A stretch of 52,754 bases of DNA from JAAZNO01 sp012798275 (GCA_035347995.1 DAOPQD010000013.1:1-52754), one strand, 5' to 3'; shown: positions 1-9,510, counted from the first letter of the stretch. Notes: generated by a model from the letters alone, not told the origin. Numbers and translations are program-made.

Positions 1-78
1 CCGCCGCGCGACGCTCGTCCAGAAATGGCAACGAGCAAGCCAAATGACCCACTAGGTTTGCGATCGCCCCGTCATTCG
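1..78. other. Left edge, no gene assigned
   Basis: Short stretch downstream of the first minus-strand gene. On the minus strand a GTG at 52 opens a frame that runs off the window without a stop (it would begin M-G-H-L-A-C-S-L-P). This could be the 5' end of a further minus-strand gene, but there is no clear ribosome binding site and too little sequence to judge. Confidence 0.3.
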
Positions 79-2139
79 TCATTCAGGCTCGATAACGACA
101 ATCTTTCCCAAGGTCGCGCCCACAGCGTAGGGAACGCCATCCGGTGATATGGCCGCGACAGGTGTTATATCGGGATACGAATACATGCCGGCCCAGAGCG
201 TATACGCGCCCGGCGGCAGGTCTGGCGGCAAGTCGAGCATAAAGCGGCTCAACACCAGATCTCCGGCGCGCCACTGCTCGGCGGCAAAGGCGGCGTGATC
301 GTGCTGCGCGTGCGAGACGCCCTCTGCATCGAACAGCTGCACCGTGAAGTGATAGGCGTTCCTCGATGGGGGTGCGTCCAGCAGCCACCACGCCAGCCAC
401 ACGGGGTAAATCTCGCCGGCAACTGCCGTCTTCGCAGCCTCGAATCCGGCGAACACGACCCGATTGGCGAAGAGAACGCCATTCTCCAGCAGGGTCAGGC
501 CGTCCAGCAAATCTGTGCGTGCAGCTGCTTCTTGCAGGTAGAGCCGATAGACCGGGCCATCCGGCAGGGCAATGGGCGGCAGTTTCGTCACCGCTGGAGA
601 ACGCTCCAGTCGTTGCAGCACCGGTTCCATGCTGCGAGGGTTCTCCGCTTCCAGTAACGGCGCGGCGATGGTCACAGCGCGCGGCGCATCCGGCGTCAGC
701 AGGATGTTCCGCCCATCCACAAAACGGTGTGGATGCCCGTACAGCAGCGCGGCGAAAACCGTTGACGTTTCCGCAAGCAGCGGCCCGGTTGCCTCGCTCA
801 TCACGATGATCTCCGCATCCCCGGCAGCGCGCAATGCTGCGCGCGCCGCTTCGCGGGTGTAGTGCAGTGGAATCCCGTAGCCGCCGGTCGAAGGATGGTC
901 GCGCATGTAAGCCCGCAGCCGTTGCGTGACGCCAATCTGCCACCCGCCCCAGATCACCAGCATGGTAGCCAGCAGCCATCCGGCGCGGCGCAGCGCCATG
1001 TCCCCCATTGCCTGTTCCAGACGTTCCAGCCCGGCTTCTAACAGAATACCGATGAGCATGAACTGCACGGGATATAGCATCACAAAGTAATGGAACTGCG
1101 TCGGCGAGGATAAGCGCATCTGCAACGCTACCGGCGTGAAAAACCACAACAGCAGCAATCCGAAGCTGCGTCGGCGCGCCTGTTCCGGCGCGCGGAAAGC
1201 CTGAAAGAGCGCATAGCCCAGCGCCAGAGCCAACAATCCGTGCAACACCCCATTGCCGGCCCAGAACGGCGGCGTTTCCTGGCGGAACTGCGCATAGAAA
1301 GGCCCTGCCTGCCCCTCGATGCCGGCGCTGCTGCTGAGCATGAAGGCGTAGCGGAGGGCATCCCAGGAGAACTGCCCCTCGCCGCCGCTGCCATAACGCA
1401 GTAAGCTCAACGTGTTCTGCCAGCCGTGCGTGGCATCGTAGATGAAATACGGGCTGACCAATAACACGGCCAACAGCACTCCCATCCCCAACGCCCGCCA
1501 GTCAATGCAGTCACGGTTCAGCAGCAAAGCCAATGCAAAAATGGGGATGAAGGCGATCGCTTCCAGTTGCAGCCCCACCAGCGCTGCCAGGCTAATGCAG
1601 GCGAGTGGCCATCCCCAGCGACGCCGCTTCACGACAGCCGCCAGCAGCGCCCCGAAGAACAGCAACGTGAACGCGGGCATCGTCCGCGCCCAGACCTTGC
1701 GCGCGTACAGCACTGCCCACGGGTTCACGGCGAACAGAAATGCTGCGATCAGCGCCGCTCGCTTGCCAAAGAAAACGCGGGTGAGCCAGTAGCACAGGGG
1801 AACAGCTGCGGCGTTGAGCACGGCGATGAACACCACCGCTGCCAGGGGATCGGCGCTCAGCCGCAATGGCAACGCGGTGAGATACAGCGTGAACGGTAGA
1901 TTATGCGTCCCAAACGAGGAGGGAACGCCTATCGCAGGGCGCGCCCCCGCGCGGGCAATGGCCTGGCTGAGCCAGACGATGGTCGCTTCATCGCGTTTGA
2001 ATTCCACCCAGGTGGGCTGGATCAGGCGCAAAGCCAGAGCCAGCAGCATAACGCCCACAACCAGGGCAAAATCTCGCTCCCGGCTCCAGCTCCTCAATCC
2101 CTGCCCGGCGCGGCGGCGAAGATGGTTCAAGCTATTCAA
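79..2139 (-). CDS. GT-C (PMT/ArnT-like) membrane glycosyltransferase
   Basis: A 686-residue polytopic membrane protein. A first membrane segment (about 24-41) is followed by an acidic pair in a K-R-D-E-A context (D50, E51), where PMT/ArnT enzymes carry their catalytic or metal-linked acid. About ten hydrophobic segments follow to about residue 415, then a soluble part of about 270 residues. The family moves a sugar from a polyprenyl-phosphate carrier to an acceptor outside the membrane; donor and acceptor here are unknown. The last 90 residues (a Q-W-x-x-G-D-L-V-x-x-R element, then P-P-G-A-Y-T-L) match by eye a domain that recurs on other GT-C proteins in this window. The start is a TTG overlapping the upstream gene's stop by 8 bp. 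A G-rich SD-like run lies too close to it, so a TTG three codons downstream is also possible. Confidence 0.85.
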   Translation of the reverse strand: MNSLNHLRRRAGQGLRSWSRERDFALVVGVMLLALALRLIQPTWVEFKRDEATIVWLSQAIARAGARPAIGVPSSFGTHNLPFTLYLTALPLRLSADPLAAVVFIAVLNAAAVPLCYWLTRVFFGKRAALIAAFLFAVNPWAVLYARKVWARTMPAFTLLFFGALLAAVVKRRRWGWPLACISLAALVGLQLEAIAFIPIFALALLLNRDCIDWRALGMGVLLAVLLVSPYFIYDATHGWQNTLSLLRYGSGGEGQFSWDALRYAFMLSSSAGIEGQAGPFYAQFRQETPPFWAGNGVLHGLLALALGYALFQAFRAPEQARRRSFGLLLLWFFTPVALQMRLSSPTQFHYFVMLYPVQFMLIGILLEAGLERLEQAMGDMALRRAGWLLATMLVIWGGWQIGVTQRLRAYMRDHPSTGGYGIPLHYTREAARAALRAAGDAEIIVMSEATGPLLAETSTVFAALLYGHPHRFVDGRNILLTPDAPRAVTIAAPLLEAENPRSMEPVLQRLERSPAVTKLPPIALPDGPVYRLYLQEAAARTDLLDGLTLLENGVLFANRVVFAGFEAAKTAVAGEIYPVWLAWWLLDAPPSRNAYHFTVQLFDAEGVSHAQHDHAAFAAEQWRAGDLVLSRFMLDLPPDLPPGAYTLWAGMYSYPDITPVAAISPDGVPYAVGATLGKIVVIEPE

Positions 2140-4087
2140 AACTCCCCCAGTGCCCCACTAGCACGGCGTCATCAGGCACGCGCGCACCATCCACATACGC
2201 TGGGAAACGCTCCGCATCCCGGTACAGGCCCACGAACACGGAAAACGGCCCGGCAGCGTTTTCTGGCAATGTGATGTAACGCACATCGCGGACGCGGTCG
2301 CCGGGATGTACAGCCCAGAAGGGCAACAAACCGCTCGCCATTGCGCCATCGGCCTGCGCCACAACGTTTCCGGCGCTCTCGCGCACATGCACAAAGACGG
2401 TGGCATCGAGGGGCGCTTCCATGATCCAGTCGAAGGTCAGTTGGTAGGTGTGCGGCAGCGCCGTGAGAAGCACATTCACGCTCAACAGCTGCACACCGCC
2501 TTCAAAAACCGCGCGCGGCGCGAGATCTGCGGCGCGCTCCGGCGTGGGCAGCACCCCGCCGACCTCCCAGAGATGCCAGCGGTTGGCAGCTTCATCATAG
2601 CGGGCCAGCCAGTTGGTGCGATGCTGCGCCAGAAAATCGCGCATGTCTACACCCTCCAGCCACGGGCCCTGGCTGAGCCAGAATGGATCGGTCTCCTGAA
2701 ACAATGGCCCATACGTCGCCACATTCGCTGCTACAGGCCCTTGATTCACTGCGAGAAACACGCCAAGATTGGTGTAGTCCGAAGGGACGAAGACGGCGTT
2801 CGCGGTTGTCAAAGCGTAGGTGCGCTCCTGCCAGATCAGCGCACCGGGCAGGTTGATAAAGCCCAGCGGGGCATTGCCTGGCTCCGCTGCGACGGTCAAC
2901 ACTTCCTGATACAGCGTGTGCAAATGTGTATAGAGCGTCTGTTTGTGACGGATATATGTGAAGTTTTGTGTCAACAGCAATGCCGTCGCCAGCATTGGGA
3001 TGAGCAATGCTGTATAGCGTCGTTTGGGGAGAAACAGTTGCCCTATCGTATCCAGGAGACCAGCCCACAGCATCACTGTGCCGGGGGTCGCCAAAGCGTA
3101 GAGTCGCTCGCCAACGAAGAACGCACCGTATCGAAGCGAGAGCATCGCTGGCAAACCGCCCACAGCCCACCAGCAAAGTGCGTGCAGTATCCACTGATAC
3201 TCGCGACGCCGCAAGCCCAGAAAAAGCAGCACGCCGCCCAAAGCCAGCCCCGATCCACCGATCAGGGCGAAATCGCGCCAACCCCAACGCTGTACTGCGG
3301 CCCCGATAAATGGCCCCACTGGGTAGAGCAGCCCGTGAACAAAGAACATGAAATTTGCGGGCAGATCGGGCAAGCCCGCAAACGAGCCGGTGACGACTGC
3401 GCCCGGAATCAGCGTGCGTCCCAATAGCGCCGCCACATTCAGCAGCACGCCACCAGTCGCCAGCACCCAGCGGCGCGGAGAGCGCCATCCCGCTTGAAGG
3501 AGCACGCCGCTGCCCACGAAGACACCTGCCATGACGCCGCTTTCATGCGCCAGGGGCGCTGCCGCCGCGGCTGCCAGACTCAATGCCCAAAACCAGACCG
3601 GCCCTTCCAGCTCTGCTTTCAGCGCCGCCCAGGCAGCGAGTAGCGTCAAGGCAATCACCTGCGGATGAGAAAGCGCAGTTACCCAGGGGATGGCTTCGCT
3701 AAGAAAAGGAAAGGCCACAAACAACAGGGATGCAATTGCGGCGCGATTGAAGCGCCGTTCACAGAGATGCACAATGGCAAAAACCAGCACGGCATTCAGC
3801 CAGTGGAGCGCAAGATTGACGGCGTGCAACGCGAGCTGGCGCGCACCCAGCGGCAACATCAATCCCAGGCGATACACCGTGAAAGCTAATGGGCGATAAT
3901 AAGAGTTTTCCTGGGAGAACCAGACTTCCCGCCAGCCCTTATCCCGAAGCCAGGATAAAATCGGCAAATCGTCGTGGAAAAAGGGCAGCTGGAGCGCGAA
4001 CCCATAACATAGACCTACCCAGAGGGCAAGTGCGATGAGCACCCACAGCGTTCGATAGCGCATGATCAGAGACCGCATTGTCCGCAT
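2132..4087 (-). CDS. GT-C-like polytopic membrane protein
   Basis: A 651-residue membrane protein with an N-terminal segment at about 12-33, then an H-D-D motif (38-40) in the position of the GT-C acidic pair. About ten more hydrophobic segments follow, and a soluble C-terminal half. By eye it is a paralogue of the plus-strand gene at 9774: both have an aromatic/acidic D-D motif after the first membrane segment, then a Y-Y-R-P-L or Y-R-P-L motif at about residues 63-68. The C-terminal domain has V-F-V-H-V and G-D-R-V elements like the other GT-C proteins here. It starts 10 bp after the upstream small gene, so co-transcription is likely. No good SD is seen, and internal ATGs at codons 4 and 9 are alternatives. 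The reaction is not identifiable. Confidence 0.8.
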   Translation of the reverse strand: MRTMRSLIMRYRTLWVLIALALWVGLCYGFALQLPFFHDDLPILSWLRDKGWREVWFSQENSYYRPLAFTVYRLGLMLPLGARQLALHAVNLALHWLNAVLVFAIVHLCERRFNRAAIASLLFVAFPFLSEAIPWVTALSHPQVIALTLLAAWAALKAELEGPVWFWALSLAAAAAAPLAHESGVMAGVFVGSGVLLQAGWRSPRRWVLATGGVLLNVAALLGRTLIPGAVVTGSFAGLPDLPANFMFFVHGLLYPVGPFIGAAVQRWGWRDFALIGGSGLALGGVLLFLGLRRREYQWILHALCWWAVGGLPAMLSLRYGAFFVGERLYALATPGTVMLWAGLLDTIGQLFLPKRRYTALLIPMLATALLLTQNFTYIRHKQTLYTHLHTLYQEVLTVAAEPGNAPLGFINLPGALIWQERTYALTTANAVFVPSDYTNLGVFLAVNQGPVAANVATYGPLFQETDPFWLSQGPWLEGVDMRDFLAQHRTNWLARYDEAANRWHLWEVGGVLPTPERAADLAPRAVFEGGVQLLSVNVLLTALPHTYQLTFDWIMEAPLDATVFVHVRESAGNVVAQADGAMASGLLPFWAVHPGDRVRDVRYITLPENAAGPFSVFVGLYRDAERFPAYVDGARVPDDAVLVGHWGSFE

Positions 4088-4097
4088 TCAGGCATTC

Positions 4098-4520
4098 TCA
4101 ACGCGGGGATAGCCCCGTCAGCGTATCCAAGACGCGAAGCCAGGCGTCGCGCTCGTCGCCCATCGGCTCGTGCTGGAAGCGGTAGTCGTTTTTGCGAATG
4201 AATCCATCGAGCTCTGCCATAAGCACAGTCCAGGCTTCGCGCTGCGCTGCGAGGAGCGCGGTGTGGCTCTGCGCCGGGCCAGAAGCGCCGAGAGCTGTCC
4301 GCAAATGGGGCAGGCACAGCCCCCCGGCACGCACCAACGCCGCTTGTACCTCCGGGAAGCGCAGATCCTGCAACAATATTTCGTCGAGAATGCGCTCGTA
4401 GGTGAGCGAATCGAGGAAGCGCTGCTCGTCCCGTGCTGCCAGATGGCACAACGGGCAGCCGCCCTGAGCCAGCGTCTCGCGCAGCTCGTGTTGTAAAGGA
4501 CTCAGTGTTTGATCGGCCAT
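4098..4520 (-). CDS. Small cysteine-rich DUF6062-like protein
   Basis: A 140-residue soluble protein with a C-P-L-C-H motif (residues 22-26) and a later L-C-L-P-H motif, which together could form a zinc site (C-x2-C plus C-x2-H). The pattern and length fit the uncharacterised DUF6062 family; that assignment is from memory of the motif. The rest is helical and charged. It is first in a minus-strand run with two GT-C genes. A promoter whose -10 box ends 6 bp before the ATG suggests a leaderless message, which supports this start. Function unknown. Confidence 0.75.
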   Translation of the reverse strand: MADQTLSPLQHELRETLAQGGCPLCHLAARDEQRFLDSLTYERILDEILLQDLRFPEVQAALVRAGGLCLPHLRTALGASGPAQSHTALLAAQREAWTVLMAELDGFIRKNDYRFQHEPMGDERDAWLRVLDTLTGLSPR

Positions 4521-4526
4521 GCGCAG

Positions 4527-4554
4527 ATTATAACGGGAAAAAGCCAGTCGCCAA
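4527..4554 (-). promoter_or_regulatory. Promoter of the DUF6062-like gene
   Basis: Minus-strand -35 TTGGCG (4549-4554), 16-bp spacer, perfect -10 TATAAT (4527-4532). The expected start of transcription falls at or within a base or two of the ATG at 4520, so the mRNA is probably leaderless. Confidence 0.65.
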
Positions 4555-4568
4555 ATTCAACACAACTG

Positions 4569-4598
4569 AAAACGGCGCATGAGAATGCCCCTGCGCCG
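4569..4598 (-). terminator. Terminator of tRNA-Ser
   Basis: Seven-bp perfect stem CGGCGCA/TGCGCCG (4573-4579 with 4592-4598) followed on the minus strand by TTTT, directly downstream of the tRNA gene. Confidence 0.65.
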
Positions 4599-4599
4599 C

Positions 4600-4691
<92 letters not shown>

Positions 4692-4700
4692 GATGCAATT

Positions 4701-4728
4701 ATTATACCATGAAAGTCGGATGTCGCAA
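4701..4728 (-). promoter_or_regulatory. Promoter of tRNA-Ser
   Basis: Minus-strand -35 TTGCGA (4723-4728), 16-bp spacer, -10 TATAAT (4701-4706) with an upstream TG making an extended -10. It lies 10 bp upstream of the mature tRNA 5' end. Confidence 0.75.
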
Positions 4729-4749
4729 CACGCGCGAGCGCGCGCAGGT

Positions 4750-4777
4750 TTGACTTTGTGTCCCCTGTGGGTATAAT
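4750..4777 (+). promoter_or_regulatory. Promoter of the gtrA-like operon
   Basis: -35 TTGACT (4750-4755), 16-bp spacer, -10 TATAAT (4772-4777), about 50 bp before the GtrA-like start codon. It diverges from the tRNA-Ser promoter, with only 21 bp between the two -35 boxes. Confidence 0.8.
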
Positions 4778-4826
4778 TTTGCCAGCCTGGAGCAAGGGCC
4801 ACTCTATCAACGAGCAATGACAAGAG

Positions 4827-5309
4827 ATGACTGTGACCGCTACACCCCGTAACCGGATTGGAGCCAACCGCAAAGAGCTCACGCGGTTTCTGAAATTTGC
4901 CGTCGTCGGCGCCATTGGCGCCATGGTGGACTTTGGCATCCTCTACCTGCTGCACCGCGTCGTTGGCCTGCCCATCGTGCCCGCCAACACGATCTCGTTC
5001 ACCTGCGCCGTCATCAGCAACTTCACCTGGAACCGTTATTGGACGTATCCCGATTCCCGCTCGAAGCCGCTCAAGACCCAACTCGTGCAGTTCTTCATCG
5101 TCAACATTCTGGGATGGGCGATCAACACCGGCATCCTCACCCTGCTCAAGGATCCGCTGACCGGGCTGACCGCCGGCTTCTTCCCCACGCTCACGGCGAA
5201 CACCGCCTACACCATCGGCTACAATGGCGCCAAGGTGATCGCTACCGGCGTTGTCATGTTCTGGAATTTCTTCATCAACCGCCTTTGGACTTACAACGAC
5301 GTCAAATAA
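4827..5309 (+). CDS. GtrA family membrane protein
   Basis: A 160-residue protein with four hydrophobic segments and the GtrA hallmarks: L-x-R-F-L-K-F-A-V-V-G near residue 20, a D-F-G-I-L-Y-L-L stretch, S-N-F-x-W-N-R-x-W-T-Y (about 67-77) and a C-terminal W-N-F-F-x-N-R-L-W-T-Y. GtrA proteins are thought to flip polyprenyl-phosphate-linked sugars across the cytoplasmic membrane for glucosylation of surface polymers. Its place ahead of two GT4 enzymes, close to GT-C enzymes that would use such donors, fits that role. It is the first gene after a strong promoter. Confidence 0.92.
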   Translation: MTVTATPRNRIGANRKELTRFLKFAVVGAIGAMVDFGILYLLHRVVGLPIVPANTISFTCAVISNFTWNRYWTYPDSRSKPLKTQLVQFFIVNILGWAINTGILTLLKDPLTGLTAGFFPTLTANTAYTIGYNGAKVIATGVVMFWNFFINRLWTYNDVK

Positions 5310-5383
5310 CGGCGGACTTACGCCCGGCTCTCAAATCTGACCGCGCGTCTCACCATCCCTTGCGATGAGACAGGTGACCCGCT

Positions 5384-6544
5384 ATGCGCATTGCCATTGA
5401 TGACACCTCAGCCATCCGTCAGGGCGCCGGCATCGGGCGTTATGCGCGCGAGCTGGTAGACGCCATCCTCGCGGAGCCATCGCCCCACGAGTTCGTATTG
5501 CTGGCCGCTGCGGCCGGCGTGCGGGACCGTTGGGAGCAAGAACAGACCCGCCTGCGGGCCCTGGCCGCCGCGCCCGAGCGCCTGGATTTCCGCACCCTGC
5601 CCCTCACCGACGATTGGACAGCGCGGCTGTGGCAACGCCTGCGCCTGCCCCTCCCCGCTGAGATGGTCACCGGAAACGTGGCGTGCTTCTATTCGCCGGA
5701 TTTCGTGCTCCCGCCGCTGCGTCGTCGGACGATCGCTCTGCTCACGGTTCACGATCTGTCGTTCCTGCGACATCCGGAGACCTTCACCCCCGCGCTCCAA
5801 CAATACTTGCAACGCGCCGTACCGCGCAGCGTCGCCCGCGCCGATTTCGTCCTGGCTGACTCCTGCGCCACGCGGCAGGATCTCATCGAATTACTGCACG
5901 TCCCCGCCGAACGGATCACGGTGCTCTACAGCGGCCTATCGGCGGGCTTCACGGCGACCCCCGAGCCAGAGGAACGCGCGCGCCTGCAGGCCCGCTACGG
6001 CATCGGCGCCCGCCCCTACCTCCTCACCGTCGGCACCGTTCAACCGCGCAAAAACTACGTCCGCCTGATGGAAGCCTGCGATCCCCTCATCGCCCGAGGA
6101 GACATGCAGCTGGTCATCGTGGGCAAACCGGCCTGGCTTTCCGAGCCGATTCTGGAAGCGGCTGCCCAACGGCCCTACACGCGTCTCCTCGGCTTCGTCG
6201 CCGAGGAGGATCTGCCGGCGCTCTACCGCCAGGCGACGGTGTTCGCCTTCCCCAGCCTCTACGAGGGCTTCGGCATCCCGATTTTGGAGGCGATGGCGTG
6301 CGGCACCCCCGTCGTCGGCTCCACCGCCTCCAGCGTGCCCGAAGTCATCGGCGACGCCGGCCTGCTAGTGGACCCGCTGGACATCCCCGGTTGGAGGGCG
6401 GCCCTCCAACGGCTGTGCGACGATAGCGCCCTGCGCGCCGACCTGCGGGCGCGTGGCCTGAGACGGGCGATGGAATTCTCCTGGGAGCGTGCCGCGACGC
6501 AATGGCAGGCACTGATCTCCCAGATTGCAACATCACAACATTGA
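5384..6544 (+). CDS. GT4-type glycosyltransferase
   Basis: A 386-residue GT-B fold enzyme. The N-terminal half opens M-R-I-A-I-D-D-T and has a glycine-rich G-A-G-I-G-R-Y-A-R-E loop. The C-terminal half has V-G-T-V-Q-P-R-K-N, then P-S-L-Y-E-G-F-G-I-P-x-L-E-A-M-A-C-G-T-P-V, the nucleotide-sugar-binding E-x7-E motif of family GT4. It is a cytoplasmic or membrane-associated retaining transferase; the sugar is not predictable. AGGTGA serves as the ribosome binding site. Its TGA stop lies immediately before the SD of the next GT4 gene, so the two are co-translated. Confidence 0.93.
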   Translation: MRIAIDDTSAIRQGAGIGRYARELVDAILAEPSPHEFVLLAAAAGVRDRWEQEQTRLRALAAAPERLDFRTLPLTDDWTARLWQRLRLPLPAEMVTGNVACFYSPDFVLPPLRRRTIALLTVHDLSFLRHPETFTPALQQYLQRAVPRSVARADFVLADSCATRQDLIELLHVPAERITVLYSGLSAGFTATPEPEERARLQARYGIGARPYLLTVGTVQPRKNYVRLMEACDPLIARGDMQLVIVGKPAWLSEPILEAAAQRPYTRLLGFVAEEDLPALYRQATVFAFPSLYEGFGIPILEAMACGTPVVGSTASSVPEVIGDAGLLVDPLDIPGWRAALQRLCDDSALRADLRARGLRRAMEFSWERAATQWQALISQIATSQH

Positions 6545-6555
6545 GGGAGGCACTC

Positions 6556-7752
6556 TTGCGTATCGCCATCCTTACCGGCGAATATCCCCCGCTCGAAGGC
6601 GGCGTCGGCGATTTCACGCGCGCTCTGGCGCTGGAACTGCGGCGGCAGGGCCACGAGCTGCACATCCTCACCGGACAGAACGGCGCTCCCGCCATCGCCG
6701 ACGAGGACGGCGTGCACGTTCACCGGTGCATCCCCAGCTGGGGCATCGCCTGCCACAACCAGATCGTGCGTCAGGTCGCCGCGATCCGGCCGGACGTGCT
6801 GAACATTCAATATCAGCCGGCCATCTACGAGATGAAGGGCGCCATTCATCTCCTGCCGCGCTGGCAAAAGCGGAACATTCAGGTGCCCATCGTGACCACC
6901 TTCCATGATCTGCGCGTGCCATACTTGTTTCCCAAGGCGGGGCAGCTGCGGGAATGGTCGGTGCAGCAGCTGGCCGCCAACAGCCAGGGCGTGATCCTCA
7001 CGAATGACGAGGATTACGCGCAACTGACCCGCATGTTGGGCAGCGGAAGCCCCGCGCCGCAAGTCCGGTTGATCCCCATCGGCAGCAACATTGCGCCTGC
7101 TCCACCGCCAGGCTACGAACCGGCGGCCTGGCGCGCCGACCAAAAGTTCAACCCCGAGGATTTCCTCATCGGATACTTTGGATTCCTCAACCGCAGCAAG
7201 GGGGTGGAAACGCTCCTCGAGGCGGCGGCGGCGCTGGTACAGGAAGGGATACCGGTGCAGCTGCTGTTCATCGGCGGGCGCACCGGCTCCAGCGACCCCA
7301 CCAACCGCGCTTACGCCGCCGAGATTGACGCCCGCATCGAGGCATTGGGGCTGAGCGCGCGCGTGCGGCGCACCGGTTTTGCTACCCCGCCGGAAGTCTC
7401 AGCGGCCCTGCTCGCCTGTGATGTCTGCGCCCTTCCCTACCGCGATGGCGTCAGCCTGCGACGGGGGACGTTACACGCGGCCCTGGCCCACGGCAAGGCC
7501 ATCGTCACCACCACGCCGCAGGTCCCCTCCAGGCAATTGCGCAACGGCGAGAACATGCTCATGGTGCCCCCTGAGGCGACGCCGGAATTTGCGGAGGCGT
7601 TGCGCCGCCTGTGGCGCGAGCCTGACTTGCGCGCGCGCCTGGGGCAACAGGCCGCGCTGCTCGCTGCCGGGTTCAGCTGGAACCGGATCGCCGCGCACAC
7701 TGCCGAGTTCTTCCGGCAACTCTGTCGCCAGGCGGAGCCGCCGGCGTCATAG
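6556..7752 (+). CDS. GT4-type glycosyltransferase
   Basis: A 398-residue GT-B enzyme starting M-R-I-A-I-L-T-G-E-Y-P-P with the G-G-V-G-D-F loop of GT4 enzymes. The C-terminal half has a G-Y-F-G-F-L-N-R-S-K-G motif and a P-Y-R-D-G-V-S-x-R-R-G-T segment in place of the usual E-x7-E, so the donor-binding loop is atypical. The TTG at 6556 is preferred because GGGAGG ends 5 bp upstream; an ATG at 6502 would overlap the previous gene with no SD. It pairs with the preceding GT4 gene. The run ends at a strong hairpin shared with the convergent gene. Confidence 0.9.
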   Translation: MRIAILTGEYPPLEGGVGDFTRALALELRRQGHELHILTGQNGAPAIADEDGVHVHRCIPSWGIACHNQIVRQVAAIRPDVLNIQYQPAIYEMKGAIHLLPRWQKRNIQVPIVTTFHDLRVPYLFPKAGQLREWSVQQLAANSQGVILTNDEDYAQLTRMLGSGSPAPQVRLIPIGSNIAPAPPPGYEPAAWRADQKFNPEDFLIGYFGFLNRSKGVETLLEAAAALVQEGIPVQLLFIGGRTGSSDPTNRAYAAEIDARIEALGLSARVRRTGFATPPEVSAALLACDVCALPYRDGVSLRRGTLHAALAHGKAIVTTTPQVPSRQLRNGENMLMVPPEATPEFAEALRRLWREPDLRARLGQQAALLAAGFSWNRIAAHTAEFFRQLCRQAEPPAS

Positions 7753-7780
7753 CCGCATTCCGGCAGCCTCTGCAAACGAC

Positions 7781-7818
7781 AAAAGCACACGGCGGCGTTC
7801 CTTCAACGCCGCCGTGTG
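7781..7818 (-). terminator. Terminator between convergent genes
   Basis: Perfect 14-bp stem (7786-7799 with 7805-7818) and a 5-base loop. On the minus strand it is followed by CTTTT, so it mainly serves the LysM gene. It probably also stops plus-strand transcription from the GT4 genes. Confidence 0.85.
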
Positions 7819-7845
7819 TCATGCTGCCTCCAGGAGCCGACAGGC

Positions 7846-9465
7846 TTACATTTTCCGTCGGGAGAGGAAGAACAACACGCCCACCGCCACCGCCAGCAAC
7901 GCGACAATGATGCCGCTGATCTGCACGATCTTCATCAACGGCGAGGTCGGCTGAGGCGCACTTTCAGGGGTTGGAGTCACCGTTGACTCAGGAGTGGCCG
8001 GTTCCGATCCCCCTTCTGAATGCTCCGCTGCCTGCACACAGCCCAACTCCAGAGCGTAGGTCTGCCCGGCAATCAGAGCGACCCCCCACTCCGCGGGGCC
8101 CGTCGCCACGTAGCCCGCTGGCGGCGTGTAACGCAGGACGTAATTTCCAGCCGGAAGGTTTTGGAAGCAATAGGGTTCGCCGAGGCCGTCGGTGGTGTAT
8201 GAACCCGCAGGTCCACTCGCGCTCACCAGGGAAATGCCCGCGCCGGGGACCAGTCCCTCTGTAGCTACCTGGCGGAGCATATCGCTGTCGACGTCATTGT
8301 AGACCAACACGCACAGCGCGGCCTTGTCAGAGAGGGGCGTCGGCGCTACCGTAGCCACAGGCGTGGAGACCGTCGGTGTGGTGATCAGCGGCGTTGTGAT
8401 GGGCGTCGTCGGCTTGGGTGTGGGAGTAGGCGTCGGCAAAGCCAACGGCTTCCCGGAAATGACCAGCTCCTGCCCCACGATGATCAAATCGTTCGGGCCC
8501 AGCGTTCCAGCGTTCAGGCGACGCAACTCATCCAGATCAACCCCATACTGAAGCGCAATCCCCAACAGCGTATCACCGGATCGGACGACATGCACCACGG
8601 AGCCATCAGGGCGCGGAGTTGAAGTGGCCGCCGGCACGGCGGGCGCGGCAGCAGTAGGTTGAGGCGCGGCCGGCGTGGCCGGTGCCGTCGTCGGCTGAGC
8701 CTGACCCTGCCCGATGGCGACCAACGAGCCATCATCAATGTACACATCATTGTCAATGCGGGGCCAGGGTTCGGGCCAATCGGCGCGAGAATAAGTGAAC
8801 ACCGTGACCGTGCTGGCCTGCGCCGTGGCCTCGACGGTGAACAAGGTCCACACGTCGTAGGCGTCAATTTCGGGGCTCCAAACGACCGTCGGCGCCCAGG
8901 GATTGGTGCCGCCGGTGGGATCAATGCCGACTTTGGTGTGCATCGGCGCCGGACGATGGGACAGCGGTGAGGTCGGGCAATTGTTCCACTCGCCTTCAGG
9001 CAGGCAGGACCAGGTTTCCATATAAATCTGGAAACGCAGCAACGTGCCGGGTTGGATGCCACTCACTTGCTGATACAGTCCGGCCTCGTGCTGACGGTTC
9101 CAACTGAAATACTTTTGCGCGAGGAAGCCGCCGTGCACGCGATAGGAGAATTCAGCCGCACTGATCCCCCGAAATTCCGGGCGTCCCCACCCACAGTTCT
9201 TGTCCTCCGGCTTACAGTAGTCGGGCACTTTCGCATAAGCGGGGCGATCATCCACATAGAAAGCACGCCAGCCAGGGGCGATCTGCACTTCACCGATGCC
9301 ATCCTGGAACGGCCAGGCCCCGCCGGTGTCCATCTCGAAGTCGCCATTAGTCAACAAATTGGGACCCGGCGCTTGCGCTTGCACGGAAGCGCTCTTCATC
9401 CCAAACCCCAACAGGGCTGCCAGAATACCAAGTGCTATAACCAACGACACCAACCTACGCGACAT
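7846..9465 (-). CDS. Secreted LysM surface protein with jelly-roll domain
   Basis: A 539-residue modular protein: signal peptide (1-31, A-Q-A end); a jelly-roll or carbohydrate-binding-like domain (about 35-250) opening N-L-L-T-N-G-D-F-E; a Thr/Pro/Ala linker; one LysM domain (about 290-336) that should bind peptidoglycan or chitin-like glycan; a second Thr/Pro linker; an SdrD-B-like or transthyretin-like domain (about 383-480); and a C-terminal membrane helix (about 510-533) ending S-R-R-K-M. The first domain resembles by eye those of the proteins at 20414 and 26468. Two Cys pairs may form disulfides. Good SD (AGAGGAG). It has a 5' leader of about 210 nt holding repeat element A. Probably a membrane-anchored envelope protein; its ligand is unknown. 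Confidence 0.88.
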   Translation of the reverse strand: MSRRLVSLVIALGILAALLGFGMKSASVQAQAPGPNLLTNGDFEMDTGGAWPFQDGIGEVQIAPGWRAFYVDDRPAYAKVPDYCKPEDKNCGWGRPEFRGISAAEFSYRVHGGFLAQKYFSWNRQHEAGLYQQVSGIQPGTLLRFQIYMETWSCLPEGEWNNCPTSPLSHRPAPMHTKVGIDPTGGTNPWAPTVVWSPEIDAYDVWTLFTVEATAQASTVTVFTYSRADWPEPWPRIDNDVYIDDGSLVAIGQGQAQPTTAPATPAAPQPTAAAPAVPAATSTPRPDGSVVHVVRSGDTLLGIALQYGVDLDELRRLNAGTLGPNDLIIVGQELVISGKPLALPTPTPTPKPTTPITTPLITTPTVSTPVATVAPTPLSDKAALCVLVYNDVDSDMLRQVATEGLVPGAGISLVSASGPAGSYTTDGLGEPYCFQNLPAGNYVLRYTPPAGYVATGPAEWGVALIAGQTYALELGCVQAAEHSEGGSEPATPESTVTPTPESAPQPTSPLMKIVQISGIIVALLAVAVGVLFFLSRRKM

Positions 9466-9510
9466 AACCTCATTCTCCTCTAAAAATACGTAAGGCGTAA
9501 GTGATCTTCT